From assembly GCA_945903705.1 (NCBI GenBank), contig CAMDOZ010000016.1, positions 1 through 32,805 of the forward strand: DNA of 32,805 nt, given 5' to 3'. The notes beneath the pieces are model-generated. The model was not told where the DNA came from. It saw only the letters and a list, made by a program, of their open reading frames with translations, and made no database searches. The DNA comes from Fidelibacterota bacterium (GTDB lineage Bacteria; Pseudomonadota; Alphaproteobacteria; Rhodospirillales; Rhodospirillaceae). Positions 22,517-29,796 of the stretch are shown here, in pieces. The position numbers and the translations under genes were made by a program. Numbering within the stretch: position 1 is the stretch's first letter; every line of letters starts with the position of its first letter.

Positions 22517-23695
22517 TCAAACGAGGGCGGCCGTGAGGCGCGCGAAGCCCTTTTCGAGATCGGCGATCAAGTCCGCCGGATCCTCGAGTCCGATATGGAG
22601 GCGAAGCCCCGGCTCCGCTTCGGTCCAGGGGACGGCCGTGCGGATGGTCTTGGGCGCGGAGGGGGCAATGAGGCTTTCGAAGCCGCCCCAGGAAAAGCCC
22701 AGCGCAAAGAACTCCATGCCTTCGATCAAGGCGGCAGCAGCCGCCGGAGATGTGCGGTGCAGCAGAACACCCATGAGGCCCGAGGCACCCTGGAAGTCGC
22801 GCTTCCACAGGGCGTGGCCGGGGTCGTCGGGGAGCGCGGGGTAGAGGACGCGCTTCACTTCGGGTCTGTCTTTGAGCCAGAGCGCCACTTTCATGGCGTT
22901 CTCCTGGTGGCGGGCGAGCCGGACAGAGAGGGTGCGCAAGCCCCGTGTGGTGAGATAGACGTCATCGGGACCGACCGCATACCCGAGGGCCAGGACCGCC
23001 CGGCGCAGGTCCGGCAGCGCCTCGGCGGTGGCGGTCACCGCGCCGATCACGGCGTCGGAATGGCCGCAGATATATTTGGTGCCGGCTTCGATGGAGATGT
23101 CCGCGCCGAGGTCCAGAGGCCGGCAAAAGACGGGCGAGGCCCACGTGTTGTCGATGGCGACTTTGGCCCCACGCGCGTGGGCGACCTTGGCGATCGCAGG
23201 GATGTCCTGCACCTCGAACGTGTGCGAGCCCGGCGATTCACAGAAAACGAGGCGGGTGTTCTCGCGCATCAGCGCGGCTATCCCGCCGCCGATGCAAGGG
23301 TCGTAGTAGCCGGTCTCGACGCCGAAGTCCTTGAGCAGGCCGTCGCAGAGCTTGCGCGTGGGTTCGTAGGCGGAGTCCGACACCAGGACGTGATCACCCG
23401 CTTTCACGCAGCCGAGGATGGTGAGTGCGCAAGCGGCAACGCCGGACGGCGTGAGGATGGTATCGGCGCCGCCGGCAAGGTCGGTGATGGCTTCTTCGAG
23501 CGTCCAATGCGTGGGCGTACCAAGGCGCCCATAGAACAGCGCCTTCTCTCCCTTCAGCGCACGCGGGCCGACGTCTTTCAACTGCGCGATCGTATCGAAC
23601 ACAACCGTCGAGGCGTGATACACGGGCGTGTTGACGACGCCCGCGTTGCGCTTCTTGGAATGACCGGCGCGAATGACTTTGGTGTCTTTCTTCAT
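22517..23695 (-). CDS. metC: cystathionine beta-lyase (Cys/Met metabolism PLP enzyme)
   Basis: This fold-type I pyridoxal-phosphate enzyme cleaves cystathionine to homocysteine, pyruvate and ammonia in methionine synthesis. The protein has 392 residues, the usual size. Seen directly: the phosphate-binding Tyr55-x-Arg57 (FYGRLGTPT), TPSGVAACALTIL, the Asp of the ring nitrogen (Asp182 in IDNTWASP), the Schiff-base Lys207 in EAGTKYICGHSD, and the C-terminal FSWGGFESL with LRLHIGLEDPADLI. GTKYICGHSD and the SWGGFESL loop favour cystathionine beta-lyase over cystathionine gamma-synthase or methionine gamma-lyase. Only 30 bases separate its start from the divergent GH17 gene, so the two promoters must overlap or lie within the coding sequence. 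Confidence 0.9.
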   Translation of the reverse strand: MKKDTKVIRAGHSKKRNAGVVNTPVYHASTVVFDTIAQLKDVGPRALKGEKALFYGRLGTPTHWTLEEAITDLAGGADTILTPSGVAACALTILGCVKAGDHVLVSDSAYEPTRKLCDGLLKDFGVETGYYDPCIGGGIAALMRENTRLVFCESPGSHTFEVQDIPAIAKVAHARGAKVAIDNTWASPVFCRPLDLGADISIEAGTKYICGHSDAVIGAVTATAEALPDLRRAVLALGYAVGPDDVYLTTRGLRTLSVRLARHQENAMKVALWLKDRPEVKRVLYPALPDDPGHALWKRDFQGASGLMGVLLHRTSPAAAAALIEGMEFFALGFSWGGFESLIAPSAPKTIRTAVPWTEAEPGLRLHIGLEDPADLIADLEKGFARLTAALV

Positions 23696-23725
23696 CGCCG
23701 GTTAGACTAGAAGAAAGGAGACGAC

Positions 23726-24625
23726 ATGCGAAGACGCGACTTCATGCTGACGACCGCCGCGAGCCTCGCTTGCGCGCACGGGGTGAACGCAGCGGCGGAC
23801 ACCAGGCCGTTCATGAGTCTCTCCTACAGCCCGTCCGGCGTCGATCTGGAGGGCGAACTGGCCCGCGGCGTCGATGAGACGCGTATCCGCCTCGACCTCG
23901 AGCACATTAGGAAATACACCGGACACATCCGCACCTACACCTTGGATCGCGGCATCGATCGGACTTTTCCCATGGCCGAGAAAGTCGGACTCAAAGTTTC
24001 ACTCGGCATGTGGCTCGGCCGCGACAAGGCAAAGAACGATCTCGAGTTCGGGCGCGTCATGAGGATCTTCAGAGCGCATGGGAAGATCATCGACCGGATC
24101 TATGTCGGCAATGAAACTTTACAGCGCAAGGATCTGACCGCCGCCGACCTTGTCGGTCATTTGCGCCGCATGCGCGTGTCTATTCCCGACCCGGCAGTGA
24201 AGGTCGGAACCGGGGAAGCCTGGCACGAGTGGCAGACAAATCCCCAAGTGGCGGCAGCGTGCGATTTCATTGGCGCACACCTCTATCCCTACTGGGACGG
24301 CTTGCCGATCGCTGAGAGCGTCGATTACGTCGCGCGGAAGTACGACGAATTGCGCAAGGCCTTTCCGAATAAACCGATCGTCATCGCGGAGACCGGCTGG
24401 CCCTCAGCGGGCCCGGCGTTCAAGGGCGCGGTGCCGTCCCTCGCGTCGCAGGAGCAGTTCGCACGCGATTTCCTCGCCCGGGCGGCGCGCGAGAAGTACG
24501 TCTATTCCTTTTTCGAAGCCTTCGACCAGCCGTGGAAAGGTCACGGCATCGAAGGCGCCGTGGGCGCCCACTGGGGCCTGTTCGGCCGGCGTCGCGAACC
24601 GAAGATTCCGTTGGTGAAGGCTTAG
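23726..24625 (+). CDS. GH17-family beta-1,3-glucan hydrolase-like protein, Tat signal
   Basis: This is a 299-residue secreted protein. The N-terminus MRRRDFMLTTAASLACAHG has a twin-arginine pattern (RRxFM) and a cut near NAAA, so it should be exported folded. The rest resembles a GH17 (beta/alpha)8 barrel: SYSPSGVD, RTYTLDRGIDRTFPMAEK, the acid/base Glu130 in IYVGNETLQ, IGAHLYPYW, and the nucleophile Glu222 in IVIAETGWPS. Both catalytic acids are present. Bacterial GH17 proteins hydrolyse or transglycosylate beta-1,3-glucans, including periplasmic cyclic glucans. AGGAG lies about 5 bases before ATG 23726. The TAG stop shares TTAG with the convergent gene's stop (24622-24625). Confidence 0.88.
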   Translation: MRRRDFMLTTAASLACAHGVNAAADTRPFMSLSYSPSGVDLEGELARGVDETRIRLDLEHIRKYTGHIRTYTLDRGIDRTFPMAEKVGLKVSLGMWLGRDKAKNDLEFGRVMRIFRAHGKIIDRIYVGNETLQRKDLTAADLVGHLRRMRVSIPDPAVKVGTGEAWHEWQTNPQVAAACDFIGAHLYPYWDGLPIAESVDYVARKYDELRKAFPNKPIVIAETGWPSAGPAFKGAVPSLASQEQFARDFLARAAREKYVYSFFEAFDQPWKGHGIEGAVGAHWGLFGRRREPKIPLVKA

Positions 24626-25239
24626 GCTAGCGGAGGCGCAGGCCTTCCATCGGTGCCGAGAAGTCCCCGATCCTTCAATACTCGTAGACAGCGCGCGAAA
24701 TGCGCCGGCGTCGACGGGCGGTCGTAGAGTTCCAGCCAGTTCTGTTCGGCGAAGGCGAGGATCGCGGGCTCTTCGTATTCCACTTCCCATAAGATGCCGA
24801 GCAGCGAGGACAGGTTTTCTTCCTCTTCCTTTGTCGCCGCATCGACGCAGACCGCGGCATTGGCGTCGTGCACGCGGCCGGTCTCCGGGCCGGCGCCGAC
24901 GCCGAAGTCGGGCCGCGGACGCCGATCAAGCGGAGCGATCTGCCAGTGAGCGATTTCGTGGAATACCACGCTCGTTTCCGAGCGCGTGCGGATCACCTTG
25001 CCGTCCCAGGAAAAGGCGACGGCGGGATCTTCATCGAGGGTCGGTATTCCAAACCGCGCGGCAAGGGCGACAGCCTTCGCACGGCCGGCGTTGAGATCGG
25101 CGACAAGGTCCGGGCATAGAGCGCGGGTCGCGGCGATACGCCGGAAGATGGCGCGGGCAAAAGTATCTTCGCCGAGACCTTGGTCGAATACTTCAAGGAT
25201 CCGCGGCAGCGCGGCGGCGTCGACGGGCGTAAGGATCAT
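24622..25239 (-). CDS. HExxH protein resembling elongation factor P hydroxylase (EpmC/DUF462-like)
   Basis: This is a 205-residue cytoplasmic protein. The central motif VVFHEIAHWQIA (His94, Glu95, His98) followed by PLDRRPRPDFGVGAGPETG resembles the HEISHW...RR..DFGYWY..DGR core of EpmC, a non-heme enzyme that hydroxylates the modified lysine of EF-P in gammaproteobacteria. The C-terminal pattern (RPSTPAHFARCLRVL) also fits. The upstream part (1-80) is longer than in E. coli EpmC, so equivalence is uncertain and a zinc-dependent hydrolase is the main alternative. It starts in an ATGA overlap with the SNase-fold gene and probably shares its transcript. The stop overlaps that of the GH17 gene. 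Confidence 0.6.
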   Translation of the reverse strand: MILTPVDAAALPRILEVFDQGLGEDTFARAIFRRIAATRALCPDLVADLNAGRAKAVALAARFGIPTLDEDPAVAFSWDGKVIRTRSETSVVFHEIAHWQIAPLDRRPRPDFGVGAGPETGRVHDANAAVCVDAATKEEEENLSSLLGILWEVEYEEPAILAFAEQNWLELYDRPSTPAHFARCLRVLKDRGLLGTDGRPAPPLA

Positions 25240-26039
25240 AGAACTTCGATCTGCTCAGGATGCGTAAGGTCCATGGACGGGCCGTTGAAGTCCCGGAGGT
25301 AGCCGCGCACGCGCACGCTACGGCCTTTCAAGCTCAAGGGATCGAGTTTCGCCGCGGTAAAAAGCCGCATCACTTCGGGCGGGATCGAGGCGGTGAAGTC
25401 CGTGCGGTAGTCGTCGCCGAAATTGAGGTAGGCACGGCCGCGCACGCGCGCGGCATCAGTGACCTTGCCTTCGACAATCTGGAACGAGCCGATGTCGGAC
25501 TTGAGCGCGGCGGGGTCGGGCGTGCGCAAGGCGTAGTCAGAGTGCGCCCAAAGCCCGCGGCGTGCCGTGCGCGCGATCGTTTCGGCCGCATAGAGATCGG
25601 CGGCGAAAAGGCGATTGTCGGGGAACGTATAAACCCGCGCCCATCCCTCCCGCAGCATGGTCTGTTGGATCCACACACCATCGTCGCGCACCAGGTGAGC
25701 GAGAATGCGCCCGTTCCGGTCGCGGGCCGTGGTTGCGAGGCGCAGGGTGATGGAATGTTTTTCCAGGAGCGCGCGCAGAGCGCCGCGGCTTTCGTCGGCC
25801 ATCGGCCAGGCAGTCGGGTTTCTGCGGCCTTGCGGCAGCTTCGGCGCCTGGATGCCGACGAGGCGGATGTCGGCGTCTCCATCCTTGAAGCGGATGGTAT
25901 CGCCGTCATGGACCGCGCCGATCACGCCGTGTCCGCCATCGGGCAGAGAGTCGGGCGCGGCCGCAAAGGCGCGCACCGGCACTGCAGCGATGGCAGCCAT
26001 GGCGAGGACGAGGCGGCGGCGGGAGAGCATGAGCGTCAT
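25236..26039 (-). CDS. thermonuclease (SNase-fold) protein lacking two catalytic acids
   Basis: This is a 267-residue exported protein. The N-terminus (SRRRLVLAMAAIAAVPVRAFA) is a signal peptide with a Tat-like arginine cluster. The OB-fold SNase domain spans about residues 38-165: AVHDGDTIRF, RLVGIQAPK, ARDRNGRILAHLVRDDG, LREGWARVY. Compared with staphylococcal nuclease, Arg35 and Arg87 are kept, but the Ca-binding Asp40 is Gln and the general base Glu43 is Lys (IQAPK instead of xDxPE). Nuclease activity is therefore doubtful; nucleic-acid binding or a changed chemistry is possible. About 90 further residues form a second, beta-rich part. The start at ATG 26039 (alternative ATG 26030) lies only 15 bases past the carD terminator. 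Confidence 0.8.
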   Translation of the reverse strand: MTLMLSRRRLVLAMAAIAAVPVRAFAAAPDSLPDGGHGVIGAVHDGDTIRFKDGDADIRLVGIQAPKLPQGRRNPTAWPMADESRGALRALLEKHSITLRLATTARDRNGRILAHLVRDDGVWIQQTMLREGWARVYTFPDNRLFAADLYAAETIARTARRGLWAHSDYALRTPDPAALKSDIGSFQIVEGKVTDAARVRGRAYLNFGDDYRTDFTASIPPEVMRLFTAAKLDPLSLKGRSVRVRGYLRDFNGPSMDLTHPEQIEVL

Positions 26040-26054
26040 GCGGGCAGTCTAAAC

Positions 26055-26088
26055 AAAAACGGCCCCGCGGGACACGCGGAGCCGTTTT
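26055..26088 (-). terminator. intrinsic terminator of carD
   Basis: The minus strand forms AAAACGGC, a G-U pair and CCGCG on one side, and CGCGG then GCCGTTTT on the other: 14 pairs, 5-base loop, T-run of five. It starts 21 bases after the carD stop. The stem is rich in A-T pairs at its base and reads similarly on the plus strand, so it may act both ways. Confidence 0.87.
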
Positions 26089-26109
26089 GATCGCGATGCG
26101 GAAAACCGG

Positions 26110-26646
26110 TTAGGCGGCGTTCAGAAGCTTCTCGAGCTTCGCGGTCGCCGCTTCCGGCTTGATCTTTTCCACGGCGGCGACTTCGTGAGCCAGGCGCTCC
26201 AGCGCCTGCACATAAATCTGCCGTTCGCTGTAGGACTGTTCCGGCTGAGACGCGCCGCGATGCAGGTCGCGGACGACTTCCGCGATCGAAACGGGATCGC
26301 CGGAGTTGATCTTGGCTTCGTATTCTTGCGCGCGGCGGCTCCACATGGCGCGCTTCACGCGGGCGCGGCCCTTGAGGGTCGTCAGCGCCGCTTCCATCAC
26401 TTTACGTGTGGAGAGCTTGCGAAGACCGGAGTTCTCGACTTTGCGCACGGGGACGCGGAGCGTCATGCGGTCGCGTTCGAAGCTGATGACGAACAGCTCG
26501 ACCTTCGAGCCGCCGATCAATTGCGATTCAATGCTGGTCACTTTGCCGACCCCATGGGCCGGATAGACGACAAAATCGCCAGCCGAAAACGGCGCTGCGA
26601 TCTTCGGCTCTTTTGCACTCTTTGTAGCTGTTGCTGTCTTGGGCAT
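26110..26646 (-). CDS. carD: CarD/CdnL-family RNA polymerase-binding regulator
   Basis: CarD/CdnL proteins bind the beta subunit of RNA polymerase and stabilise open promoter complexes, notably at rRNA promoters. The protein has 178 residues. The N-terminal Tudor-like RNA-polymerase-interaction domain is FSAGDFVVYPAHGVGKV, VELFVISFERDRMTLRVPV and KVENSGLRKLS. The helical C-terminal domain follows, with the basic AMWSRRAQEYEAKINSGDP element and SERQIYVQALERLAHEVAAVE. The longest frame extends 20 codons upstream, but ATG 26646 gives the usual Lys/Ala/Thr-rich tail and has GGAG about 9 bases before it. It is ended by a strong terminator and lies downstream of fdxA, an arrangement common in alphaproteobacteria, with two terminators in between. 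Confidence 0.95.
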   Translation of the reverse strand: MPKTATATKSAKEPKIAAPFSAGDFVVYPAHGVGKVTSIESQLIGGSKVELFVISFERDRMTLRVPVRKVENSGLRKLSTRKVMEAALTTLKGRARVKRAMWSRRAQEYEAKINSGDPVSIAEVVRDLHRGASQPEQSYSERQIYVQALERLAHEVAAVEKIKPEAATAKLEKLLNAA

Positions 26647-26815
26647 TTTACGGTCTCTCCACACCAGGGGCCTGTTCTTCGTTGGCGCCTTACCCCGTTC
26701 CCCCATCGTCCACCCGTTTGCCTTAAGGGTGGCTTCTCGTTACGCCGGTTCGGGCCAACCCCTCGTCGTTGGGACGTAGGGGTCGGAGCGCGTTCCCTCG
26801 CGGTCAACGCAAGAA

Positions 26816-26844
26816 CTAGCGGTTTATCAATGGCTTACCGCTAG
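26816..26844. repeat. inverted repeat in the carD upstream region
   Basis: CTAGCGGT (26816-26823) and ACCGCTAG (26837-26844) are perfect 8-base arms around a 13-base spacer, 170 bases before the carD ATG and just after the fdxA terminators. No T-run follows on either strand. It may be an operator or a leader hairpin. The gap 26647-26815 shows no other gene; I could not pick a confident promoter. Confidence 0.5.
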
Positions 26845-26866
26845 ATCGTGATGTCGAACACGAGAG

Positions 26867-26895
26867 AAAAAATAATCCGCCGGTTCCCCGACGGA
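26867..26895 (-). terminator. second intrinsic terminator downstream of fdxA
   Basis: On the minus strand TCCGTCGG, loop GGAA, CCGGCGGA (one G-U pair) gives an 8-base stem followed by TTATTTTTT. A TATAAT box lies just upstream (26907-26902), so a transcript from there would end almost at once; I read this as a back-up terminator for fdxA. Confidence 0.8.
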
Positions 26896-26923
26896 CTGTG
26901 GATTATATAGCAGAAAAAGGGGT

Positions 26924-26993
26924 CAAAAAACAGGCCTAAAGCTCCGCGCCCCTCGCAAGGCACGGCTGCACAGGCCGGGAAACAGCTTTAGGC
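26924..26993 (-). terminator. first intrinsic terminator of fdxA, stem overlapping the stop codon
   Basis: GCCTAAAGCT (26993-26984, containing the last fdxA codon and its TAA stop) pairs perfectly with AGCTTTAGGC (26943-26934), followed by CTG and TTTTTT (to 26924). The loop is about 40 bases and GC-rich with its own smaller hairpins. Confidence 0.75.
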
Positions 26994-27323
26994 GTTCGTG
27001 CCGGGCTCGGCGCTAAGCAGCTGTTTCTTATCAGGTTTTCCCTTCCACTCGTCGGCGTCGGGAGGGGTTTCGCCTTTGGCCGTAATATTCGGCCACTTGT
27101 CGGCATATTCTTTATTGATATCAGACCATTCGGTGGCTGCCTCGTCCGAGTCGGGAACGATGGCCTCCGCGGGACACTCCGGTTCGCACACACCGCAGTC
27201 GATGCATTCGTCCGGGTGAATGACGAGCATGTTCTCGCCTTCGTAGAAGCAGTCCACCGGACAGACTTCAACGCAGTCCATGTATTTGCACTTGATGCAA
27301 TTTTCCGTGACGACGTACGTCAT
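26988..27323 (-). CDS. fdxA: 7Fe ferredoxin (3Fe-4S + 4Fe-4S)
   Basis: This is a 111-residue electron carrier of the FdxA type. Cys9, Cys17 and Cys21 (Pro22 follows) fit the 3Fe-4S site, with the C9-x7-C17-x3-C21-P pattern; Cys40, Cys43, Cys46 and Cys50 fit the 4Fe-4S site ([13 protein letters not shown]). The acidic C-terminal extension (about 55-111: [20 protein letters not shown]) is normal for the FdxA clade in alpha- and gammaproteobacteria. GGGGG sits 6 bases before ATG 27323. It is a candidate electron acceptor for KorAB (inference). Its short leader contains GCGGGC/GCCCGC arms at 27347-27365. Confidence 0.96.
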   Translation of the reverse strand: MTYVVTENCIKCKYMDCVEVCPVDCFYEGENMLVIHPDECIDCGVCEPECPAEAIVPDSDEAATEWSDINKEYADKWPNITAKGETPPDADEWKGKPDKKQLLSAEPGTNA

Positions 27324-27450
27324 TCACAACCCCCGCATGCCGGAAGGCGGGCTCTAGCCGCCCGCACTGCTTCCGGGGCAATGTCACATTCTCACGTACT
27401 GCGTTTCGCGCGGAGGCGTCAAGCCATGGCCGCCGCTTCGGACCTCATCC

Positions 27451-28065
27451 ATGAACGATGTCAAACAGATCCCGCCCGCCAGCGTGCGCAACACCCCGCC
27501 CCTCGCGGAGGCGCTGACGCGCGTCTTCGGGCCAGACCGGCTGGCGCGCGGGCTGGTATTAGAGATCGCTTCCGGCTCGGGCTACCACGCCAGCGCCTTC
27601 GCTGCTGTGCTGCCGCATCTCATATGGCAGCCGACCGATCCCGACGAGACGGCACTGGCGAGTATCAAGGCCTATGTCGCCGATGCCGGCTTACCGAACC
27701 TCAATGACCCTCTGGCTCTCGATGCGCGGGAAGAACGCTGGCCGGTGACCGCCGCCGACGCCATGGTCTGTATCAACATGATTCACATCTCGCCCTGGGC
27801 GTCGACGGTAGGTCTCTTCAAGGGCGCCGGCCGAACGCTGGCCGCCGGCAGGACGCTTGTCACCTACGGGCCTTACGCCATCGACGGCGACTTCCAGGCG
27901 GAGAGCAACCTGGCGTTCGACCAGTCCTTGCGCGCGCGCAACCCCGAATGGGGCGTGCGGGACCTCAAGGACATCCTGCCCTTGGCGAAGGCGAACGGGC
28001 TCGCCCTCGCCGAGCGCATCCCCATGCCCGCCAACAACCACACCTTAGTTTTTACGAAAAGCTGA
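27451..28065 (+). CDS. DUF938-family class I SAM-dependent methyltransferase-like protein
   Basis: This is a 204-residue cytoplasmic protein of the DUF938 family, which has a class I methyltransferase fold. The cofactor loop VLEIASGSGYHASAFA starts near residue 36, with WQPTDPDETALASI as the acidic end of the second strand, and INMIHISPWAST, YGPYAIDGDF, AFDQSLRARNPEWGVRDL and NNHTLVF are family landmarks. The natural substrate is unknown. ATG 27451 has no clear ribosome-binding site. It is divergent from fdxA across 127 bases and lies 4 bases before the next gene, so the two are probably co-transcribed. Confidence 0.9.
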   Translation: MNDVKQIPPASVRNTPPLAEALTRVFGPDRLARGLVLEIASGSGYHASAFAAVLPHLIWQPTDPDETALASIKAYVADAGLPNLNDPLALDAREERWPVTAADAMVCINMIHISPWASTVGLFKGAGRTLAAGRTLVTYGPYAIDGDFQAESNLAFDQSLRARNPEWGVRDLKDILPLAKANGLALAERIPMPANNHTLVFTKS

Positions 28066-28069
28066 CGAG

Positions 28070-29485
28070 ATGCCGGCCATGGAAAGATCCGAGGCGGACG
28101 TCTTGGCCGACCTTGCCTTGCAGCACTACGAGCGCCGGGAGTTCGCCGCCGCCGAGGAAACGCTCGACCGGCTGGTGACGTTGGCGCCCGCCCGCGTCGA
28201 TCTCACCACCTACCGCCTCCTGGCGAAACTGAAAAGCGCCGGCGGTGGACCGGACAGCGCGCGCGCTGTGATGCAGGGCGCCTTGCAGGCCCACCCGGGC
28301 CGGACCGAGTTCGTCGCGGCCTATGCGGATACGCTGGCGCCCGAAGAAGCGATCGCTACCCTCGAGCAACACTTGGCGGACGTACGCACCGACCCGAGCC
28401 GCGCCGCCTATCTTCTCCTTCGCATGACAAGCATCCGTGCGCCGCTCGCGCGGCGCGCAACGGGGCTGCCGCCCGACCACGGACTTTCCTGGCGCGACAC
28501 TTTTCAGTGGCCGGATGCCGCAGCACTACCGGCCTTGAAGGCGGCGCTGCAGGCGGAAATCGCCATGGGCTCCAAACGCGCGACTGCGCGCCTCGACCTC
28601 GCCTATATCGCCGTCTCAAACGGCGACTGGGAAACGGTAGAAAAGTATCTTGCCGAACTGCGCGGCGGACCCAAACGCACACCGGCAGATTTTACGGCCT
28701 TCGGCGCGGCGTTTCATGCCGGCCTCGACGCGATGACCGATGCAAACATCGTCTCTGGATTGGCGCCGGTCCAGCGTCTCCTCGACGGGCGCGCGGCGGA
28801 TGAAAAGCTGTTCATGGCGAGCGACCACAGCTACTTCGCGACGTTCACCTTGCCGTTCCTGCGCCAGCTCGAGGCGATGCAAATCCCGGTCGCGGTCCAT
28901 GTGCATCTTCTCGACGGCGGGAACTCTGAATGGACCGAGGCGCGCGGCCTGCTTGGCGCCCTCAAGCACGTCGCGGCCACATTGACCGCGGAAGCTTCGG
29001 GGGCATCCGCGCAAGGCCGTGTCTACGCGCGCAACTACTATCACGCCGTGAGATATGTCCGGTTCTACGAAGAACTGACCCGCGGGCGAACGCGGATGTG
29101 GATGCTGGACTGCGACGTGCAGTTGCTCCGCGATCCGCGGCCGTTCCTTGCCTCACTGGGCCCCCACGATCTCGCGCTTCGGACAAACCCGTGTTCGTTC
29201 GAACCGATGCTGAAGATCACGGCAAGCTGCGTGGGCATTGTGCCGACTAGCAAGGGCCTTGAGTTTGCGCGGCGGGTCGCGGCCTCCATCATCCACTGGA
29301 AGAACCGCGGATCCTGGAGCTGGGGCGTCGATCAGATCGCGCTGTTTTCCGCCTATGCACATATGAGCGCACAAGGCCGCGAGCCCGCGACGCTCTATCT
29401 CGACAACCTGGCCATGAACGACAAGGTCGGGGACACCGGCACCATCCGCTTCATGTCGGGGATGGACAAGTTCGTGACGCGTTAG
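28070..29485 (+). CDS. TPR-like plus glycosyltransferase-like protein, unassigned
   Basis: I do not recognise this 471-residue protein as a named family. Residues about 5-210 are helical with TPR-like pairs (LALQHYERREFAAAEETLDRL, LARLDLAYIAVSNGDWETVEKY). Residues about 225-470 look like a GT-A nucleotide-sugar transferase: FMASDHSYFATF, VAVHVHLLD, RFYEELTRGRTRMWMLDCDVQLL with D-x-D at 347-349, LALRTNPCSFEP, CVGIVPTSKG and SWSWGVDQIALFSAY, the last resembling the closing 'W..DQ..L' motif of GT8/GT-A enzymes. There is no signal peptide or membrane segment. It could be a protein or glycan glycosyltransferase. The start may be ATG 28070 or 28079. Its TAG stop shares TTAG with the convergent S4 gene. 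Confidence 0.7.
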   Translation: MPAMERSEADVLADLALQHYERREFAAAEETLDRLVTLAPARVDLTTYRLLAKLKSAGGGPDSARAVMQGALQAHPGRTEFVAAYADTLAPEEAIATLEQHLADVRTDPSRAAYLLLRMTSIRAPLARRATGLPPDHGLSWRDTFQWPDAAALPALKAALQAEIAMGSKRATARLDLAYIAVSNGDWETVEKYLAELRGGPKRTPADFTAFGAAFHAGLDAMTDANIVSGLAPVQRLLDGRAADEKLFMASDHSYFATFTLPFLRQLEAMQIPVAVHVHLLDGGNSEWTEARGLLGALKHVAATLTAEASGASAQGRVYARNYYHAVRYVRFYEELTRGRTRMWMLDCDVQLLRDPRPFLASLGPHDLALRTNPCSFEPMLKITASCVGIVPTSKGLEFARRVAASIIHWKNRGSWSWGVDQIALFSAYAHMSAQGREPATLYLDNLAMNDKVGDTGTIRFMSGMDKFVTR

Positions 29486-29796
29486 CGCTTATGGAGAGGC
29501 GCACCCGCCTCTTCCCAGGAAAGCCACTCAGGCGGCGCGGGTTCATCGTAGAGGGTGCGCGCCTCGGCCGGAGGCCCACGGCGCTCGCCCGTGTCGCGCA
29601 CGATCACCGTTCGCCGCACTGGCCCCATGACGACCGCAACCGTGTCGCCGGGACGCACGCCGGTGCTTGGCTTTTGCACCTCCGCGCCGTTGACCTTGAC
29701 CTGGCCGCGTTCGATGAGTTTCTGGGCGAGCGCACGCGTTTTCGCGAAGCGCGCGTACCAGAGCCATTTGTCGAGACGCAAGGAGTCGCCGCTCAA
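29482..29796 (-). CDS. S4-domain RNA-binding protein (Hsp15-like)
   Basis: This is a 104-residue cytoplasmic protein. The S4 RNA-binding domain fills residues about 6-70 (LRLDKWLWYARFAKTRALAQ, LIERGQVKVNGAEVQKPSTG, VRPGDTVAV). In the Hsp15/HslR family this domain binds the ribosome or large-subunit RNA, rescuing stalled 50S-peptidyl-tRNA complexes. The C-terminal acidic tail differs from E. coli Hsp15. The start is TTG 29796, overlapping the helicase stop as TTGA, with no ribosome-binding site visible, so it likely depends on translational coupling. Confidence 0.88.
   Translation of the reverse strand: MSGDSLRLDKWLWYARFAKTRALAQKLIERGQVKVNGAEVQKPSTGVRPGDTVAVVMGPVRRTVIVRDTGERRGPPAEARTLYDEPAPPEWLSWEEAGAPLHKR

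Noticed and set aside
22472-23710. 412-residue open frame on the plus strand
   Set aside because: It is antisense to metC, whose PLP motifs are all intact on the minus strand.
26902-26907. TATAAT box as the carD promoter
   Set aside because: No -35 at proper spacing (the nearby TTGACC is only 13 bases away), and a strong terminator follows at once, so it cannot easily drive carD.
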